Source of the DNA: Streptomyces mashuensis
GTDB taxonomy: Bacteria; Actinomycetota; Actinomycetes; Streptomycetales; Streptomycetaceae
DNA: 64,000 nucleotides
Assembly: GCF_014654785.1 (NCBI RefSeq)
Contig: NZ_BNBD01000004.1
Coordinates: forward strand, 124,001-188,000
Direction of reading: 5' to 3'
Numbering within the stretch: the first letter of the stretch is position 1; every line of letters begins with the position of its first letter. A program made the translations under genes and the position numbers. Shown in pieces: positions 1 through 8,612 of the stretch. The notes beneath the pieces are model-generated. The model searched no databases and had not been told where the DNA came from. It saw nothing but the letters and a program-made list of their open reading frames with translations.

Positions 1-1230
1 CCGGAGGGCGGGGGTGGCCTCTCGCGCCGCCGGCTGCTGGGCACCGCCGGTGCCGCGGGCGCGGCCGGGCTCCTCGTGGGCGGCACGGCGGGCGCGTTCG
101 GTGCCGAGGCCGTGCGGAAGGAGCCCGCGCCGCTGGCCGGCGTGGGCTCGGCGGCGGTGCCGTTCCACGGCGAGCACCAGGCCGGCATCGTGCAGCCGGC
201 GCAGGCGCACGGCCACCTGGCCGCCTTCGACCTGGCGCCGGGCGCCGACCGCAGGGCCGCGGCGGCGCTGCTGCGCCGCTGGTCGGCGACGGCGGCCGAG
301 CTGATGGAGGGCGCGGCGCCGCGCGACGACACCAGCGGGGTCGCGCTGGACGCCGGGCCGTGCTCGCTGACGGTGACGTTCGGCTTCGGGCGGACGTTCT
401 TCGACCGCACGGGCCTGGCGGACCGGCGGCCGGCGGCGCTGGAGCCGCTGCCGGCGTTCACCGCCGACGCGCTCGACCCGCGCCGCAGCGACGGCGACCT
501 GTGGGTGCAGATCGGTGCGGACGACGCGCTGGTCGCGTTCCACGCGCTGCGGCTGCTCCAGAAGCAGGCCGGGGACACGGCCCGGCTGCGCTGGCAGATG
601 AACGGCTTCAACCGCACGCCCGGCGCGGCCGCGCAGCCGAGGACGGGCCGCAATCTGATGGGCCAGATCGACGGCACGAACAACCCGAAGCCGTCGGACC
701 CGGACTTCGCCGAGCGCATCTTCGTGGCGGGCAGCGGGAACGACTGGATGGCGGGCGGCTCGTACGCGGTGGTGCGCCGCATCCGGATGCTGCTGGACAG
801 CTGGGACCACCTGTCGCTGGAGCGGCAGGAACGCGTGATCGGCCGCCGCAAGGCGGACGGCGCGCCGCTGTCCGGCGGTACGGAGACCACGCCGGTCGAC
901 CTGAACAAGGTGGGCCCGGACGGGTCGCTGGCCATCCCCGGGGACGCGCACGTACGGGTGGCGGCGCCGGCGTCCAACCGGGGCGCGAAGATGCTGCGGC
1001 GCGCCTTCTCGTACCACGACGGCTACCGCGAGGACGGGGCGCCGGACGCGGGGCTGCTGTTCGTGGCGTGGCAGTCGGACCCGATGCAGGGGTTCGTGCC
1101 GGTGCAGCGGAAGCTGGACCGGGGCGACGGCCTGTCGCGGTTCCTGAGCCACGAGGCGAGCGGGCTGTACGCGGTGCCGGGCGGCTGCGCGCCGGGCGAG
1201 TACGTGGGGCAGCGCCTGCTGGAGGGCTGA
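1..1230 (+). CDS. Dyp-type peroxidase, Tat-exported, 5' partial
   Basis: The reading frame is open from the first base of the window, so the start lies upstream; an internal ATG at 76 is not the real start because it would cut off the signal peptide. The first visible residues carry a twin-arginine motif (SRRRLLG) followed by an Ala/Gly-rich hydrophobic stretch, so the protein should be exported folded by Tat. About 220 residues into the visible part is GQIDGTNNP, the GxxDG motif with the catalytic Asp of Dyp-type haem peroxidases; the C-terminal half (LLFVAWQSDPMQGFVPVQRKL) is also typical. The family oxidises dyes and phenolics with H2O2; EfeB members act with EfeU/EfeO in iron uptake, but those partners are not visible here. 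Role as EfeB versus a stand-alone A-type Dyp enzyme cannot be decided. Family call is secure. Confidence 0.93.
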   Translation, partial: PEGGGGLSRRRLLGTAGAAGAAGLLVGGTAGAFGAEAVRKEPAPLAGVGSAAVPFHGEHQAGIVQPAQAHGHLAAFDLAPGADRRAAAALLRRWSATAAELMEGAAPRDDTSGVALDAGPCSLTVTFGFGRTFFDRTGLADRRPAALEPLPAFTADALDPRRSDGDLWVQIGADDALVAFHALRLLQKQAGDTARLRWQMNGFNRTPGAAAQPRTGRNLMGQIDGTNNPKPSDPDFAERIFVAGSGNDWMAGGSYAVVRRIRMLLDSWDHLSLERQERVIGRRKADGAPLSGGTETTPVDLNKVGPDGSLAIPGDAHVRVAAPASNRGAKMLRRAFSYHDGYREDGAPDAGLLFVAWQSDPMQGFVPVQRKLDRGDGLSRFLSHEASGLYAVPGGCAPGEYVGQRLLEG

Positions 1231-1319
1231 GGGCCCGAACCCCCGTGCCGCCGCGCTCGTTATGGTGGGGGACCGTGGGGGCGCCCAGGCCCCGTGGGTC
1301 CCCCGGAGGAGCAATCACC

Positions 1320-2273
1320 GTGATGCCGGCCAGCCGCTACACCTATCTCGGCCCGGAGGGCACCTTCACCGAGGCCGCCCTGCGCACGCTGCCCGAGGCG
1401 GCCACGCGCGAGCTCGTGCCGATGGTCTCCGTGCCGGCGGCCCTGGACGCCGTGCGCACCGGCGAGGCCGCGGCAGCGCTGGTGCCGATCGAGAACTCGG
1501 TCGAGGGCGGGGTGACGGCCACGCTGGACGAGCTGGCCACCGGCGAGCCGCTGATGATCTACCGGGAGGTCATCCTCCCCATCGCCTTCGCGCTGCTGGT
1601 CCGGCCGGGCACGCGGCTGGAGGACGTCAAGACGGTCACCGGCCACCCGGTCGCCCAGCCGCAGGTCCGCAAGTGGCTGGCGGGGCACCTTCCCGACGCG
1701 GTGTGGGAGTCGTCGGCGTCGAACGCGGACGGGGCGCGGCTGGTCCGCGAGGGGCGCTACGACGGTGCGTTCGCGGGCGAGTTCGCGGCGGCCACGTACG
1801 ACCTGGAGCCGCTGGTCACCGACATCCACGACGCCCGGAACGCGGAGACCCGGTTCGTGCTGGCCGGCCGTCCGGCGCGGCCGGCGGCGCGGACCGGCCG
1901 GGACCGCACGTCGCTGGTGGTGTGGCTGGGCGACGACCACCCGGGTGCGCTCCTGGAGCTGTTGCAGGAGTTCGCGGTGCGCGGGGTCAACCTGATGCGG
2001 ATCGAGTCGCGGCCGACGGGCGAGGGCATGGGCCGGTACTGCTTCTCCGTCGACTGCGAGGGCCACATCTCCGACCGGCGGGTGGGCGAGGCCCTGATGG
2101 GGCTGAAGCGGACGTTCCCGCGGGTGCGGTTCCTGGGTTCGTACCCGCAGGCGGGGGCCGAGGACGAGGTGGCGCGGCCGCGTCCGGGCGGCGCGGGGCG
2201 GCCGGGGACGACGGACGGCGATTTCGCGTCGGCGGCGGAGTGGCTGGCGCGCTGCCAGGACGGGCGGGCCTGA
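1320..2273 (+). CDS. pheA: Prephenate dehydratase
   Basis: Converts prephenate to phenylpyruvate, the committed step to phenylalanine; cytosolic. The N-terminal catalytic domain opens with YLGPEGTFTEAAL, carries IENSVEGGV, and has the catalytic TRF motif near residue 176. A C-terminal ACT domain (about residues 195-280) contains ESRP, the phenylalanine-binding motif, implying feedback inhibition. Length of 317 aa fits the monofunctional enzyme without chorismate mutase. The GTG at 1320 is 9 nt after GGAGGA (1305-1310); ATG at 1323 is the alternative and changes little. A Gly/Pro/Arg-rich tail of about 35 residues follows the ACT domain. It stands alone between the Dyp gene and a long intergenic region. 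Confidence 0.96.
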   Translation: MMPASRYTYLGPEGTFTEAALRTLPEAATRELVPMVSVPAALDAVRTGEAAAALVPIENSVEGGVTATLDELATGEPLMIYREVILPIAFALLVRPGTRLEDVKTVTGHPVAQPQVRKWLAGHLPDAVWESSASNADGARLVREGRYDGAFAGEFAAATYDLEPLVTDIHDARNAETRFVLAGRPARPAARTGRDRTSLVVWLGDDHPGALLELLQEFAVRGVNLMRIESRPTGEGMGRYCFSVDCEGHISDRRVGEALMGLKRTFPRVRFLGSYPQAGAEDEVARPRPGGAGRPGTTDGDFASAAEWLARCQDGRA

Positions 2274-2295
2274 GCCGTCGGCCGGGGCCGGGGGC

Positions 2296-2648
2296 GCTGT
2301 GGGTTACCCACAGAGTTATCCACAGGGCCGTTGCGGCGCTGGGGATAAGTCGACAGAGAGAGGTGTCGAGAAGCCCCAGGAAAGGGGCGAAGTCGACAAA
2401 TCACCGCCGTGGGCCGCACACTCCGTCCACAGGGCGGCCGTCCGTCACCCCCAGCCGCCATGTCCACCGAAAAGCCTCGAACAACCCTTGAGGGTGAGGG
2501 GATACCACCCCAAAGAGTGGCCGGGTGAGGTTTGCCAGGAAAAACCCCGGTGAAGGCGAGGTCAGACGGAATCTTCAATTCCGACATCCACAGCAGAACA
2601 CCCCTCGCCTGTGGACAAAGAAACGGAATGCCCTGCTCCTGTGGACAA
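2296..2648. promoter_or_regulatory. Cluster of DnaA boxes between pheA and serS
   Basis: This part of the 627-bp gap holds several matches to the DnaA box (Streptomyces consensus TTGTCCACA, E. coli TTATCCACA). Perfect ones are TTATCCACA at 2316-2324 and TGTGGACAA (reverse orientation) at 2610-2618 and 2640-2648; the last two are exactly 30 bp apart, about three helical turns, in the same orientation. Weaker ones are TTACCCACA at 2304-2312 (inside a near-palindrome CTGTGGGTTACCCACAG, 2297-2313), CCGTCCACA at 2423-2431, ATGTCCACC at 2460-2468 and ACATCCACA at 2584-2592. There is no dnaA or dnaN here, so it is not oriC. DnaA titration or local regulation is an inference. Confidence 0.7.
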
Positions 2649-2864
2649 CCGGCACCGCCGGCGGCGGTCAGGCGCGGGGCCGCGATTCACCGTCCGTGAC
2701 CAAATGCGGGCGGAGCAGAAATATGAGATCAACTCAGGCCAAAACGGCACATTTTCTCTGATATTTCTGCGTTTTCCCCGGGCCCGAAGAAAGATCACGG
2801 GGCGCCCGGCTGTTGTTTTCCGCCACCGCGGAATGGGGCGTATCACCACCAACGGGGCATCACC

Positions 2865-2900
2865 TTCAGCAACAGCAGTCGCCAACGGTAGCCTAGGGGG
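2865..2900 (+). promoter_or_regulatory. Putative serS promoter, leaderless
   Basis: A -10-like TAGCCT at 2889-2894 lies six bases before the GTG start of serS at 2901, with a poor -35 (TTCAGC, 2865-2870) at 18-bp spacing. No Shine-Dalgarno sequence precedes the GTG, so the transcript probably begins at or within a base or two of the start codon. Prediction only. Confidence 0.45.
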
Positions 2901-4178
2901 GTGATTGACCTTCGCCTGCTTCGTGAGGACCCCGACCGAGTGCGCGCGTCCCAGCGTGCCCGTGGAGAGGACGTCGACATCGTCGACGCGCTGCTCTCCG
3001 CCGATGAGCGGCGCAGGTCGTCCGGCGTCCGCTTCGACGAACTCCGCGCCGAGCAGAAGGCGCTCGGCAAGCTGATCCCCAAGGCCACCGGCGACGAGAA
3101 GGCCGAGCTGCTGAAGAAGGCCGGCGAGCTGTCCGCCGCCGTCAAGGCCGCCGACGCCGAGCAGGACGAGGCCGCGGCCGAGACCCAGCGCCTGCTGCTG
3201 CAGATCGGCAACCTCGTCCACCCCGACGTGCCGCGCGGCGGCGAGGACGACTTCGTCGTCCTGGAGACCGTCGGCACCCCCCGCGACTTCGCCGCCGAGG
3301 GCTTCGAGCCCAAGGACCACCTGGAGCTCGGCCAGCTGCTCGGCGCCATCGACGTCGAGCGCGGCGCCAAGGTCTCCGGCTCGCGCTTCTACTACCTCAC
3401 CGGTGTGGGCGCCCTGCTGGAGCTCGCGCTCGTCAACGCCGCCATCGCCCAGGCCACCGCGGCCGGCTTCACGCCCATGCTCACCCCGGCGCTGGTCAAG
3501 CCGCGCGCCATGGAGGGCACCGGCTTCCTCGGCCAGGCCGCGCAGGACGTCTACCACCTGGAGAAGGACGACTTCTACCTCGTCGGGACGTCCGAGGTGC
3601 CGCTGGCCGCGTACCACATGGACGAGATCATCGACGCCGACCAGCTGCCGCTGCGGTACGCGGGCTTCTCGCCCTGCTTCCGCCGCGAGGCCGGCACCTA
3701 CGGCAAGGACACCCGCGGCATCTTCCGCGTCCACCAGTTCGACAAGGTCGAGATGTTCTCGTACATCGCGCCGGAGGACGCCGAGGCCGAGCACGCGCGC
3801 CTGCTGGAGTGGGAGAAGCAGTGGCTGACGAGCCTGGAGCTGCCGTTCCAGGTGATCGACACCGCCACCGGTGACCTCGGCGCCTCCGCCTCCCGCAAGT
3901 TCGACTGCGAGGCGTGGATCCCCACCCAGGGCAAGTACCGCGAGCTGACGTCCACGTCCAACTGCGACGAGTTCCAGGCCCGCCGCCTGTCCGTCCGCAT
4001 GCGCGACGGCAAGAACGTCCGCCCGCTGGCCACCCTCAACGGCACGCTGTGCGCCGTTCCGCGCACCATCGTGGCGATCCTCGAGAACCACCAGCAGGCC
4101 GACGGCTCGGTGCGCGTCCCCGAGGTGCTGCGGCCGTACCTGGGCGGACGTGAGGTCCTGGAGCCGGTCGGCAAGTGA
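2901..4178 (+). CDS. serS: Seryl-tRNA synthetase
   Basis: Charges tRNA-Ser with serine (class II aminoacyl-tRNA synthetase). The first about 105 residues form the antiparallel coiled-coil arm that grips the long variable arm of tRNA-Ser (Ala/Glu/Lys-rich heptads such as [20 protein letters not shown]). The catalytic core has motif 2 ([21 protein letters not shown], around residues 258-278) and motif 3 ([20 protein letters not shown], about 378-397). Length of 425 aa is normal. Start is GTG at 2901, supported by the N-terminus [15 protein letters not shown], which is conserved in the family. The stop overlaps the next start (GTGA), so the downstream HAD gene is translationally coupled. Confidence 0.98.
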   Translation: MIDLRLLREDPDRVRASQRARGEDVDIVDALLSADERRRSSGVRFDELRAEQKALGKLIPKATGDEKAELLKKAGELSAAVKAADAEQDEAAAETQRLLLQIGNLVHPDVPRGGEDDFVVLETVGTPRDFAAEGFEPKDHLELGQLLGAIDVERGAKVSGSRFYYLTGVGALLELALVNAAIAQATAAGFTPMLTPALVKPRAMEGTGFLGQAAQDVYHLEKDDFYLVGTSEVPLAAYHMDEIIDADQLPLRYAGFSPCFRREAGTYGKDTRGIFRVHQFDKVEMFSYIAPEDAEAEHARLLEWEKQWLTSLELPFQVIDTATGDLGASASRKFDCEAWIPTQGKYRELTSTSNCDEFQARRLSVRMRDGKNVRPLATLNGTLCAVPRTIVAILENHQQADGSVRVPEVLRPYLGGREVLEPVGK

Positions 4179-5005
4179 GCGACACCAGCGACGCGAGCCC
4201 CCTTCCGTACCGCCTGGTCGCCACCGACCTCGACGGCACCCTGCTGCGCTCCGACGAGACCGTCTCGGAGCGCACCAGGGCCGCCCTGGCGGCGGCCACC
4301 GCGGCGGGCGCGGCGCACATCGTCGTCACCGGCCGGACCGTCGCCTGGACGCGGCACGTCCTGGAGTCCCTGGACTACCGCGGGCTCGCGGTGTGCGGCC
4401 AGGGCGCGCAGGTCTTCCACGCGGGCGAGAACCGGCTGCTGACCTCGGTCACGCTGGACCGGCAGCTGGCCGGCCTGGCGCTCGCCAAGATCGAGGCGGA
4501 GACCGGCCCGCTGTACGTGGCGGCCTGCCGGGACGGCCTGGACGGCGACGTCCTGGTCGGCCCCGGCTACCGGGTCCAGGAGGGGCCGCTGCCCGCGGTG
4601 CCCATCACCGACCCGGCGCAGGTCTGGGCCGCGCCGCTGAGCAAGATCTTCATCCAGCACCCGGACCTGGACGACGACGCCCTCGTCGGGGCGGCCCGCG
4701 CGGCCGCCGGCGGGCTGGTGGACGTGACGATGGCCGGCCCCGGCATCGTCGAACTGCTGCCGATGGGTCTCAGCAAGGCCACGGGCCTGTCGCTGGCCGC
4801 CCGCCGGCTGGGCGTGAAGGCCGCGGAGACCATCGCGTTCGGCGACATGCCGAACGACGTGCCGATGTTCGGCTGGGCCGGGCACGGCGTGGCGATGGCC
4901 GGCGCCCACCCTGAGCTGAAGGCCGTCGCCGACGAGATCACCGCCTCGAACGACGAGGACGGGATCGCGGTGGTGCTGGAGCGGCTGTTCGGCCGGTCCG
5001 GCTGA
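4175..5005 (+). CDS. HAD-superfamily phosphatase, Cof type (IIB)
   Basis: Predicted Mg-dependent phosphatase of sugar phosphates or phosphorylated metabolites; substrate unknown. HAD motifs are in order: TDLDGTLL (about residue 14, nucleophile Asp), VTGRT, the conserved Lys in GLSKATGL, and [11 protein letters not shown] with the metal-binding Asp pair. The large C2 cap between motifs II and III is the Cof/IIB kind. GTG at 4175 overlaps the serS stop by 4 nt, so it is co-translated with serS. A paralogue with the same layout lies at 18890-19771. Its last 68 bases overlap, tail to tail, the end of the rhomboid-like gene on the other strand. Confidence 0.9.
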   Translation: MSDTSDASPLPYRLVATDLDGTLLRSDETVSERTRAALAAATAAGAAHIVVTGRTVAWTRHVLESLDYRGLAVCGQGAQVFHAGENRLLTSVTLDRQLAGLALAKIEAETGPLYVAACRDGLDGDVLVGPGYRVQEGPLPAVPITDPAQVWAAPLSKIFIQHPDLDDDALVGAARAAAGGLVDVTMAGPGIVELLPMGLSKATGLSLAARRLGVKAAETIAFGDMPNDVPMFGWAGHGVAMAGAHPELKAVADEITASNDEDGIAVVLERLFGRSG

Positions 5006-5678
5006 ACGCGGGATCCCTGCCTGCGGCCGCCGCCAGGAGGGCCCGCGGCCGCGGCAGGCCCCACACCGGCCTGCCGCGCGTCAGCGGCCCGCACGCCAGG
5101 CCGAGGCAGAGCGCCACGGCGTGCCCCGTGTCGGTGAACGTACCGCCGGCCAGCAGCGGTACGCCGAAGAACGCCACCGCGCCGGCCACGTAGGGCCAGC
5201 GCCAGGGGCGCGGCACGCGGTACGCGAGGAGGCCGGTGGAGCCGGCCAGCCCGTACGAGACGCCTATGTCGACGACGTGCTTCATCGACCGCGGCGCCGA
5301 GTGGCTCTCGATCGCCTGGAGCAGGATCTCCTGGCTGATGAGCGTGGCGGCGACGTGCGCCAGCGCCACGGTGAACAGCCAGCGGGCCGTGCCGGCCCAG
5401 CGCTCGACGTTGGCGTGCAGCACCTCGAAGAGCACCACGTAGAGCAGGAACGACGAGGGCGTCTCGATCCAGAACCCGCTGATGAACAGCGACTGCACGG
5501 GGTGCCGGTGCAACTGGTGGATGTTGCTGCTGGTGCGGTGCAGCAGGAACGCCTCCAGGCCCTCGCTGGCCGAGGCCACCACGAGGCTGGTGACCCCGAT
5601 GATCAGCAGGTAGATGTGCGTGCCGGGGGCGGAGACCACCCAGGCACGCACCGCGCCGCAGAGCCGTTCGGGCCGCAC
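4938..5678 (-). CDS. Rhomboid-like multipass membrane protein
   Basis: About 246 aa with some six hydrophobic segments, starting with THIYLLIIGVTSLVV. A Ser in a GVSYG context and a later GHAVAL segment resemble the Ser/His dyad of rhomboid intramembrane proteases, and the family is usually annotated as rhomboid-like; proteolytic activity is unproven. Chosen start is GTG at 5678 because TACCGT (5685-5690 on the opposite strand) lies six bases upstream, giving a leaderless transcript; ATG at 5705 is an alternative that adds nine residues but lacks an RBS. The C-terminal 40 residues are Ala/Arg/Pro-rich and probably cytosolic. Divergent from the gntR gene, with which it shares the 5679-5781 region. 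Confidence 0.75.
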   Translation of the reverse strand: MRPERLCGAVRAWVVSAPGTHIYLLIIGVTSLVVASASEGLEAFLLHRTSSNIHQLHRHPVQSLFISGFWIETPSSFLLYVVLFEVLHANVERWAGTARWLFTVALAHVAATLISQEILLQAIESHSAPRSMKHVVDIGVSYGLAGSTGLLAYRVPRPWRWPYVAGAVAFFGVPLLAGGTFTDTGHAVALCLGLACGPLTRGRPVWGLPRPRALLAAAAGRDPAFSRTGRTAAPAPPRSRPRRSRR

Positions 5679-5706
5679 CCTACGACGGTAGCCGCACCTT
5701 GGCATG

Positions 5707-5733
5707 TGTACGCTGCATGTACATTTGTAGGAT
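5707..5733 (+). promoter_or_regulatory. Candidate GntR operator and gntR -10 box
   Basis: The inverted repeat TGTAC-N7-GTACA spans 5707-5723, between the divergent rhomboid-like and gntR genes. A perfect Streptomyces-type -10 (TAGGAT) follows at 5728-5733. A repressor bound at the repeat would cover the -35/-10 region of gntR and the upstream region of the opposite promoter. Autoregulation by the adjacent FadR-type protein is inferred. Confidence 0.5.
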
Positions 5734-5781
5734 GACCGGGCAGCCCGGCTTCTACAGACTTCCGGAAGGGGACGCGGACAC

Positions 5782-6510
5782 ATGGCACTGCGAGCGGCGG
5801 GACGGCAGTCCCTCGTGGACACCGTCGTCGAGCAGCTGCGCGCCCAGGTCGCGAACGGCGAGTGGCCGGTCGGCGAGCGCATACCGACCGAGCACGCCCT
5901 CGCCGAGCAGCTCCAGGTGGGCCGGAACACGGTCCGCGAGGCGGTACGCGTCCTCGTGCACGCCGGGATGCTCCGCTCCCGGCAGGGCGAGGGCACGTTC
6001 GTCGTCTCCCGCACCGACCCGGCCGAGGTCATGCGCGGGGTGCGGATGGCGGGCGTCCGCGACGTCCTGGAGCTCCGCATCGCCCTGGAGACCGAGGCCG
6101 CACGGCTGGCCGCGGCCCGCCACGAACCCGCCGACCTGGCCCGGATGCGGGCCGCGCTGGACGCGCAGACGGCGCTGGAGGACGCCGCGGGCCACCCGCT
6201 GCCCGAGGGCATCGAGCGCTACGCCGACCTCGACGTGGAGTTCCACCGCGCGCTGGTCGACGCCGCGCACAACGGCGCGCTGACGGCCGCGTACGGCTGG
6301 TTCACCAGCTCGGTGCGGGAGGCGCTGGTCACGGCGCTCGGCGACCGGCAGATGACCGACATCGTGCACGGCGACCACCACGCCGTGATGGACGCCGTCG
6401 CCTCCGGCGACCCCGAGGCCGCCGACCGCGCGGCCCGCACGCTGCTGGAACGCCAGAAACAGGCCGTCGAGGCCCTGCTCGACGGCCTCGACGACGACCT
6501 CGACGGCTGA
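5782..6510 (+). CDS. GntR-family transcriptional regulator, FadR subfamily
   Basis: A winged helix-turn-helix at residues about 10-75 (IPTEHALAEQLQVGRNTVREAVRVL and GEGTFVV wing) is followed by an all-helical FCD domain with the metal/ligand residues typical of FadR proteins (DLDVEFHRALVDAAHN and HGDHHAVMDAVASGD). Such proteins bind acyl-CoAs, sugar acids or other carboxylates; the ligand is not known. ATG at 5782 has GGAAGGGG upstream (5762-5769). The MFS exporter gene follows after 50 bp in the same direction and is the likely regulatory target together with its own gene. Length 242 aa is usual. Confidence 0.92.
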   Translation: MALRAAGRQSLVDTVVEQLRAQVANGEWPVGERIPTEHALAEQLQVGRNTVREAVRVLVHAGMLRSRQGEGTFVVSRTDPAEVMRGVRMAGVRDVLELRIALETEAARLAAARHEPADLARMRAALDAQTALEDAAGHPLPEGIERYADLDVEFHRALVDAAHNGALTAAYGWFTSSVREALVTALGDRQMTDIVHGDHHAVMDAVASGDPEAADRAARTLLERQKQAVEALLDGLDDDLDG

Positions 6511-6560
6511 CACACGCCCGCCCCCTCACCCGCACCCTGGCCTCCTGGAGAAGCACCCCC

Positions 6561-7829
6561 ATGCCGGAACCGGCTACCGCCCCGATACCCACGACCACCA
6601 CCCCCACGGCACCGCCCGTGGCGCCGGCCGTACGGCGCGCCCACCCCGCTCTCGTCCTCACCGGCATCGTGCTGGCCTCGCTCAACATGCGGGCGGCGCT
6701 CGCGGGCGTCTCGCCCGTGATGAGCGGGATCAGCGACCACTTCGGCCTGACGGCCACGGCGAGCAGCCTGGTGACGACGATCCCGCTGCTCTTCATGGGC
6801 CTCGGCTCGATCGTCGCGCCCCGGCTGGCCCGCCGCTTCGGCACGGAGGCGGTGCTCTGCGGCGCGCTGGCGCTGCTGTGCGGCGGCATCCTGCTGCGCG
6901 TGGCGCCGCCGGCGGCCGCGCTGTTCGTGGGCTGCGCGCTCGTGGGCACGGCGATCGCCCTGCTGAACGTGCTGATGCCGGGCCTGGTCAAGCGGGACTT
7001 CCCCGACCGCGCCGCGAGCATGACCGCCGTCTACTCCACGACGCTGATCCTGGGCGCCACCGGCTCGGCGGCCGCCGCGGTGCCGCTGGAGAACGCGCTG
7101 GGCGGCTGGCAGGGCTCGCTGGCCTCCTGGGCGCTGCTCGCGGCCGTGGCGGTGGTCGTCTGGCTGCCGCAGGCGGTGTGGGCGCGCCGGGCCCGTAGGG
7201 ATGCGGGTGCGGGTGCGGGCCTGGCCACGGGTGCGGCGGGCGCGGGCGGTTCCTCCGGCCCCGACCTGCTGCGGTCGCCGCTCGCCTGGCAGGTCACGCT
7301 GCTGATGGGCACGCAGTCGCTGGTCGCGTACGTGTGCATCGCCTGGATGCCGACGGTCTTCACCGACAACGGGATGAGCAAGGGGCAGGCCGGCATCGTC
7401 TACGCGTTCTACACGCTGGTGCAGATGGCCGGGTCGTTCTTCGTGCCGATCGTCGCCGGGCGGCTGCGCGACCAGCGGGTGCCCGCGGTGGTCGTCGTCC
7501 TGCTGATGGCCGCGGGCGTCACGGGCCTGCTGGTCGCGCCGGTGGCGGGCGCCTGGGTGTGGGCGACGCTGATGGGCGTGGCGCAGGGCGGTCTGCTGGG
7601 CCTGGCCCTGACGCTGATGGTGCTGCGGACGCGGGACGCACAGACGGCGTCGCGGCTGTCGGGCATGGCGCAGACGTGGGGCTACCTGCTGGCGTCGATG
7701 GGGCCGTTCGCGATCGGTGCGGTGCACGAGGCGACGGGCGGCTGGACGCTGCCGGTGGGGCTGCTGCTCGTGGCGTGTGCCGCGCTGCTGTTCCTGGGGC
7801 TGGGGGCCGGCCGGGCCCGCAAGATCTGA
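6561..7829 (+). CDS. MFS transporter, CynX/NimT-like
   Basis: Inner-membrane 12-TM transporter of the major facilitator superfamily. After a Pro/Thr-rich cytosolic N-terminus come TM1 with LNMRAALAGVSPV, a signature of the CynX/NimT (cyanate / 2-nitroimidazole) branch, and the loop 2-3 basic motif (RLARRFGTEAVL). A Gly/Ala-rich central loop separates the two six-helix halves. ATG at 6561 has GGAG (6547-6550) upstream. Linked to the upstream gntR gene, so export or uptake is probably induced by the ligand of that regulator. Substrate cannot be told from sequence. Confidence 0.88.
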   Translation: MPEPATAPIPTTTTPTAPPVAPAVRRAHPALVLTGIVLASLNMRAALAGVSPVMSGISDHFGLTATASSLVTTIPLLFMGLGSIVAPRLARRFGTEAVLCGALALLCGGILLRVAPPAAALFVGCALVGTAIALLNVLMPGLVKRDFPDRAASMTAVYSTTLILGATGSAAAAVPLENALGGWQGSLASWALLAAVAVVVWLPQAVWARRARRDAGAGAGLATGAAGAGGSSGPDLLRSPLAWQVTLLMGTQSLVAYVCIAWMPTVFTDNGMSKGQAGIVYAFYTLVQMAGSFFVPIVAGRLRDQRVPAVVVVLLMAAGVTGLLVAPVAGAWVWATLMGVAQGGLLGLALTLMVLRTRDAQTASRLSGMAQTWGYLLASMGPFAIGAVHEATGGWTLPVGLLLVACAALLFLGLGAGRARKI

Positions 7830-7866
7830 TCCGAGCGGGGCCCGGCCGGGCTTCGTTCCTGCTTCC

Positions 7867-8598
7867 CTACTCCTCCCCCGCCACCGTCAGGGCGCGCAGC
7901 CGGCGGGCCGCGTACCAGGTGGCGGCGGCCGGGACCACGACCAGCAGCGTGACGGCGAGCGGCAGGCCCACCTGGGCGCTGACGGCCCCGTCGGCCGCCG
8001 TGCGCTCCGCGACGGCCAGCGCCCATTCCTTGACGCTGAGGGTGCGGGCGCCGGAGATGAGGCCGCCGAGCAGCGACTCCCACACCAGTGCGTAGACGAG
8101 CCCGGCGATGACGGCGTGCCGGGTGACCGTGCCGAGCAGGAGGAAGACGGCGCTGTAGGCGACCGAGGCGACCGCGGCGGCGAGGGCGTAGGCGACGGCC
8201 AGGTTCTGGCTGTTGCCGTTGAGCAGGAAGCCGGCCATCAGGGTGGGGAGGGCGGAGAAGGTGACGCTGACGCCGATGGCGACGAGCAGCTTGGTGACGA
8301 TGACGGTGGGCCGCGGTACCGGCTTGGACAGCAGGTAGACCACGGAGCCGTCGTCGATCTCGGGGCCGATGGCGCCGGTGCCGGCGATGACGCCGATGAG
8401 GGGCACCATCGTGGCGACGGCGAAGCCGCCGAGGACGGTGCGGGCGGTGTCGTCGTCGGCGCCGGTGAGCATCCGGACGGCGACGCAGAGGACGAGCAGC
8501 AGCGCGGGCAGGGCGAAGAGGATCGCGGCGCGGCGGCGGCCGAGGAGACCCCGGTAGGTGAGCCGGGCGACGGTCGGGTGGTAGATCGCGTACGACAT
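7867..8598 (-). CDS. ABC exporter permease (ABC-2 type)
   Basis: 243 aa with about six TM segments (AAILFALPALLLVLCVAV; GGFAVATMVPLIGVIAGTG; and four more). The EIDDGSVVYLLSKPVPR segment is the conserved cytoplasmic stretch of ABC-2 permeases, used for export of drugs, lipids or peptides. Last gene of a four-gene operon; it lies 14 bp after the ATPase gene at 8613-9524, its likely partner. Start ATG at 8598 with AAGGAGG just upstream. Confidence 0.88.
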   Translation of the reverse strand: MSYAIYHPTVARLTYRGLLGRRRAAILFALPALLLVLCVAVRMLTGADDDTARTVLGGFAVATMVPLIGVIAGTGAIGPEIDDGSVVYLLSKPVPRPTVIVTKLLVAIGVSVTFSALPTLMAGFLLNGNSQNLAVAYALAAAVASVAYSAVFLLLGTVTRHAVIAGLVYALVWESLLGGLISGARTLSVKEWALAVAERTAADGAVSAQVGLPLAVTLLVVVPAAATWYAARRLRALTVAGEE

Positions 8599-8612
8599 GG
8601 TCTGGCCTCCTT

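Noticed and set aside
360..2273. Long open frame across Dyp and pheA on the plus strand
   Set aside because: Only the part from 1320 on has PheA homology; the upstream is the out-of-frame shadow of the Dyp gene typical of high GC.
2274..2648. Chromosomal oriC from DnaA boxes
   Set aside because: No dnaA/dnaN around and too few boxes compared with the about 20 of Streptomyces oriC.
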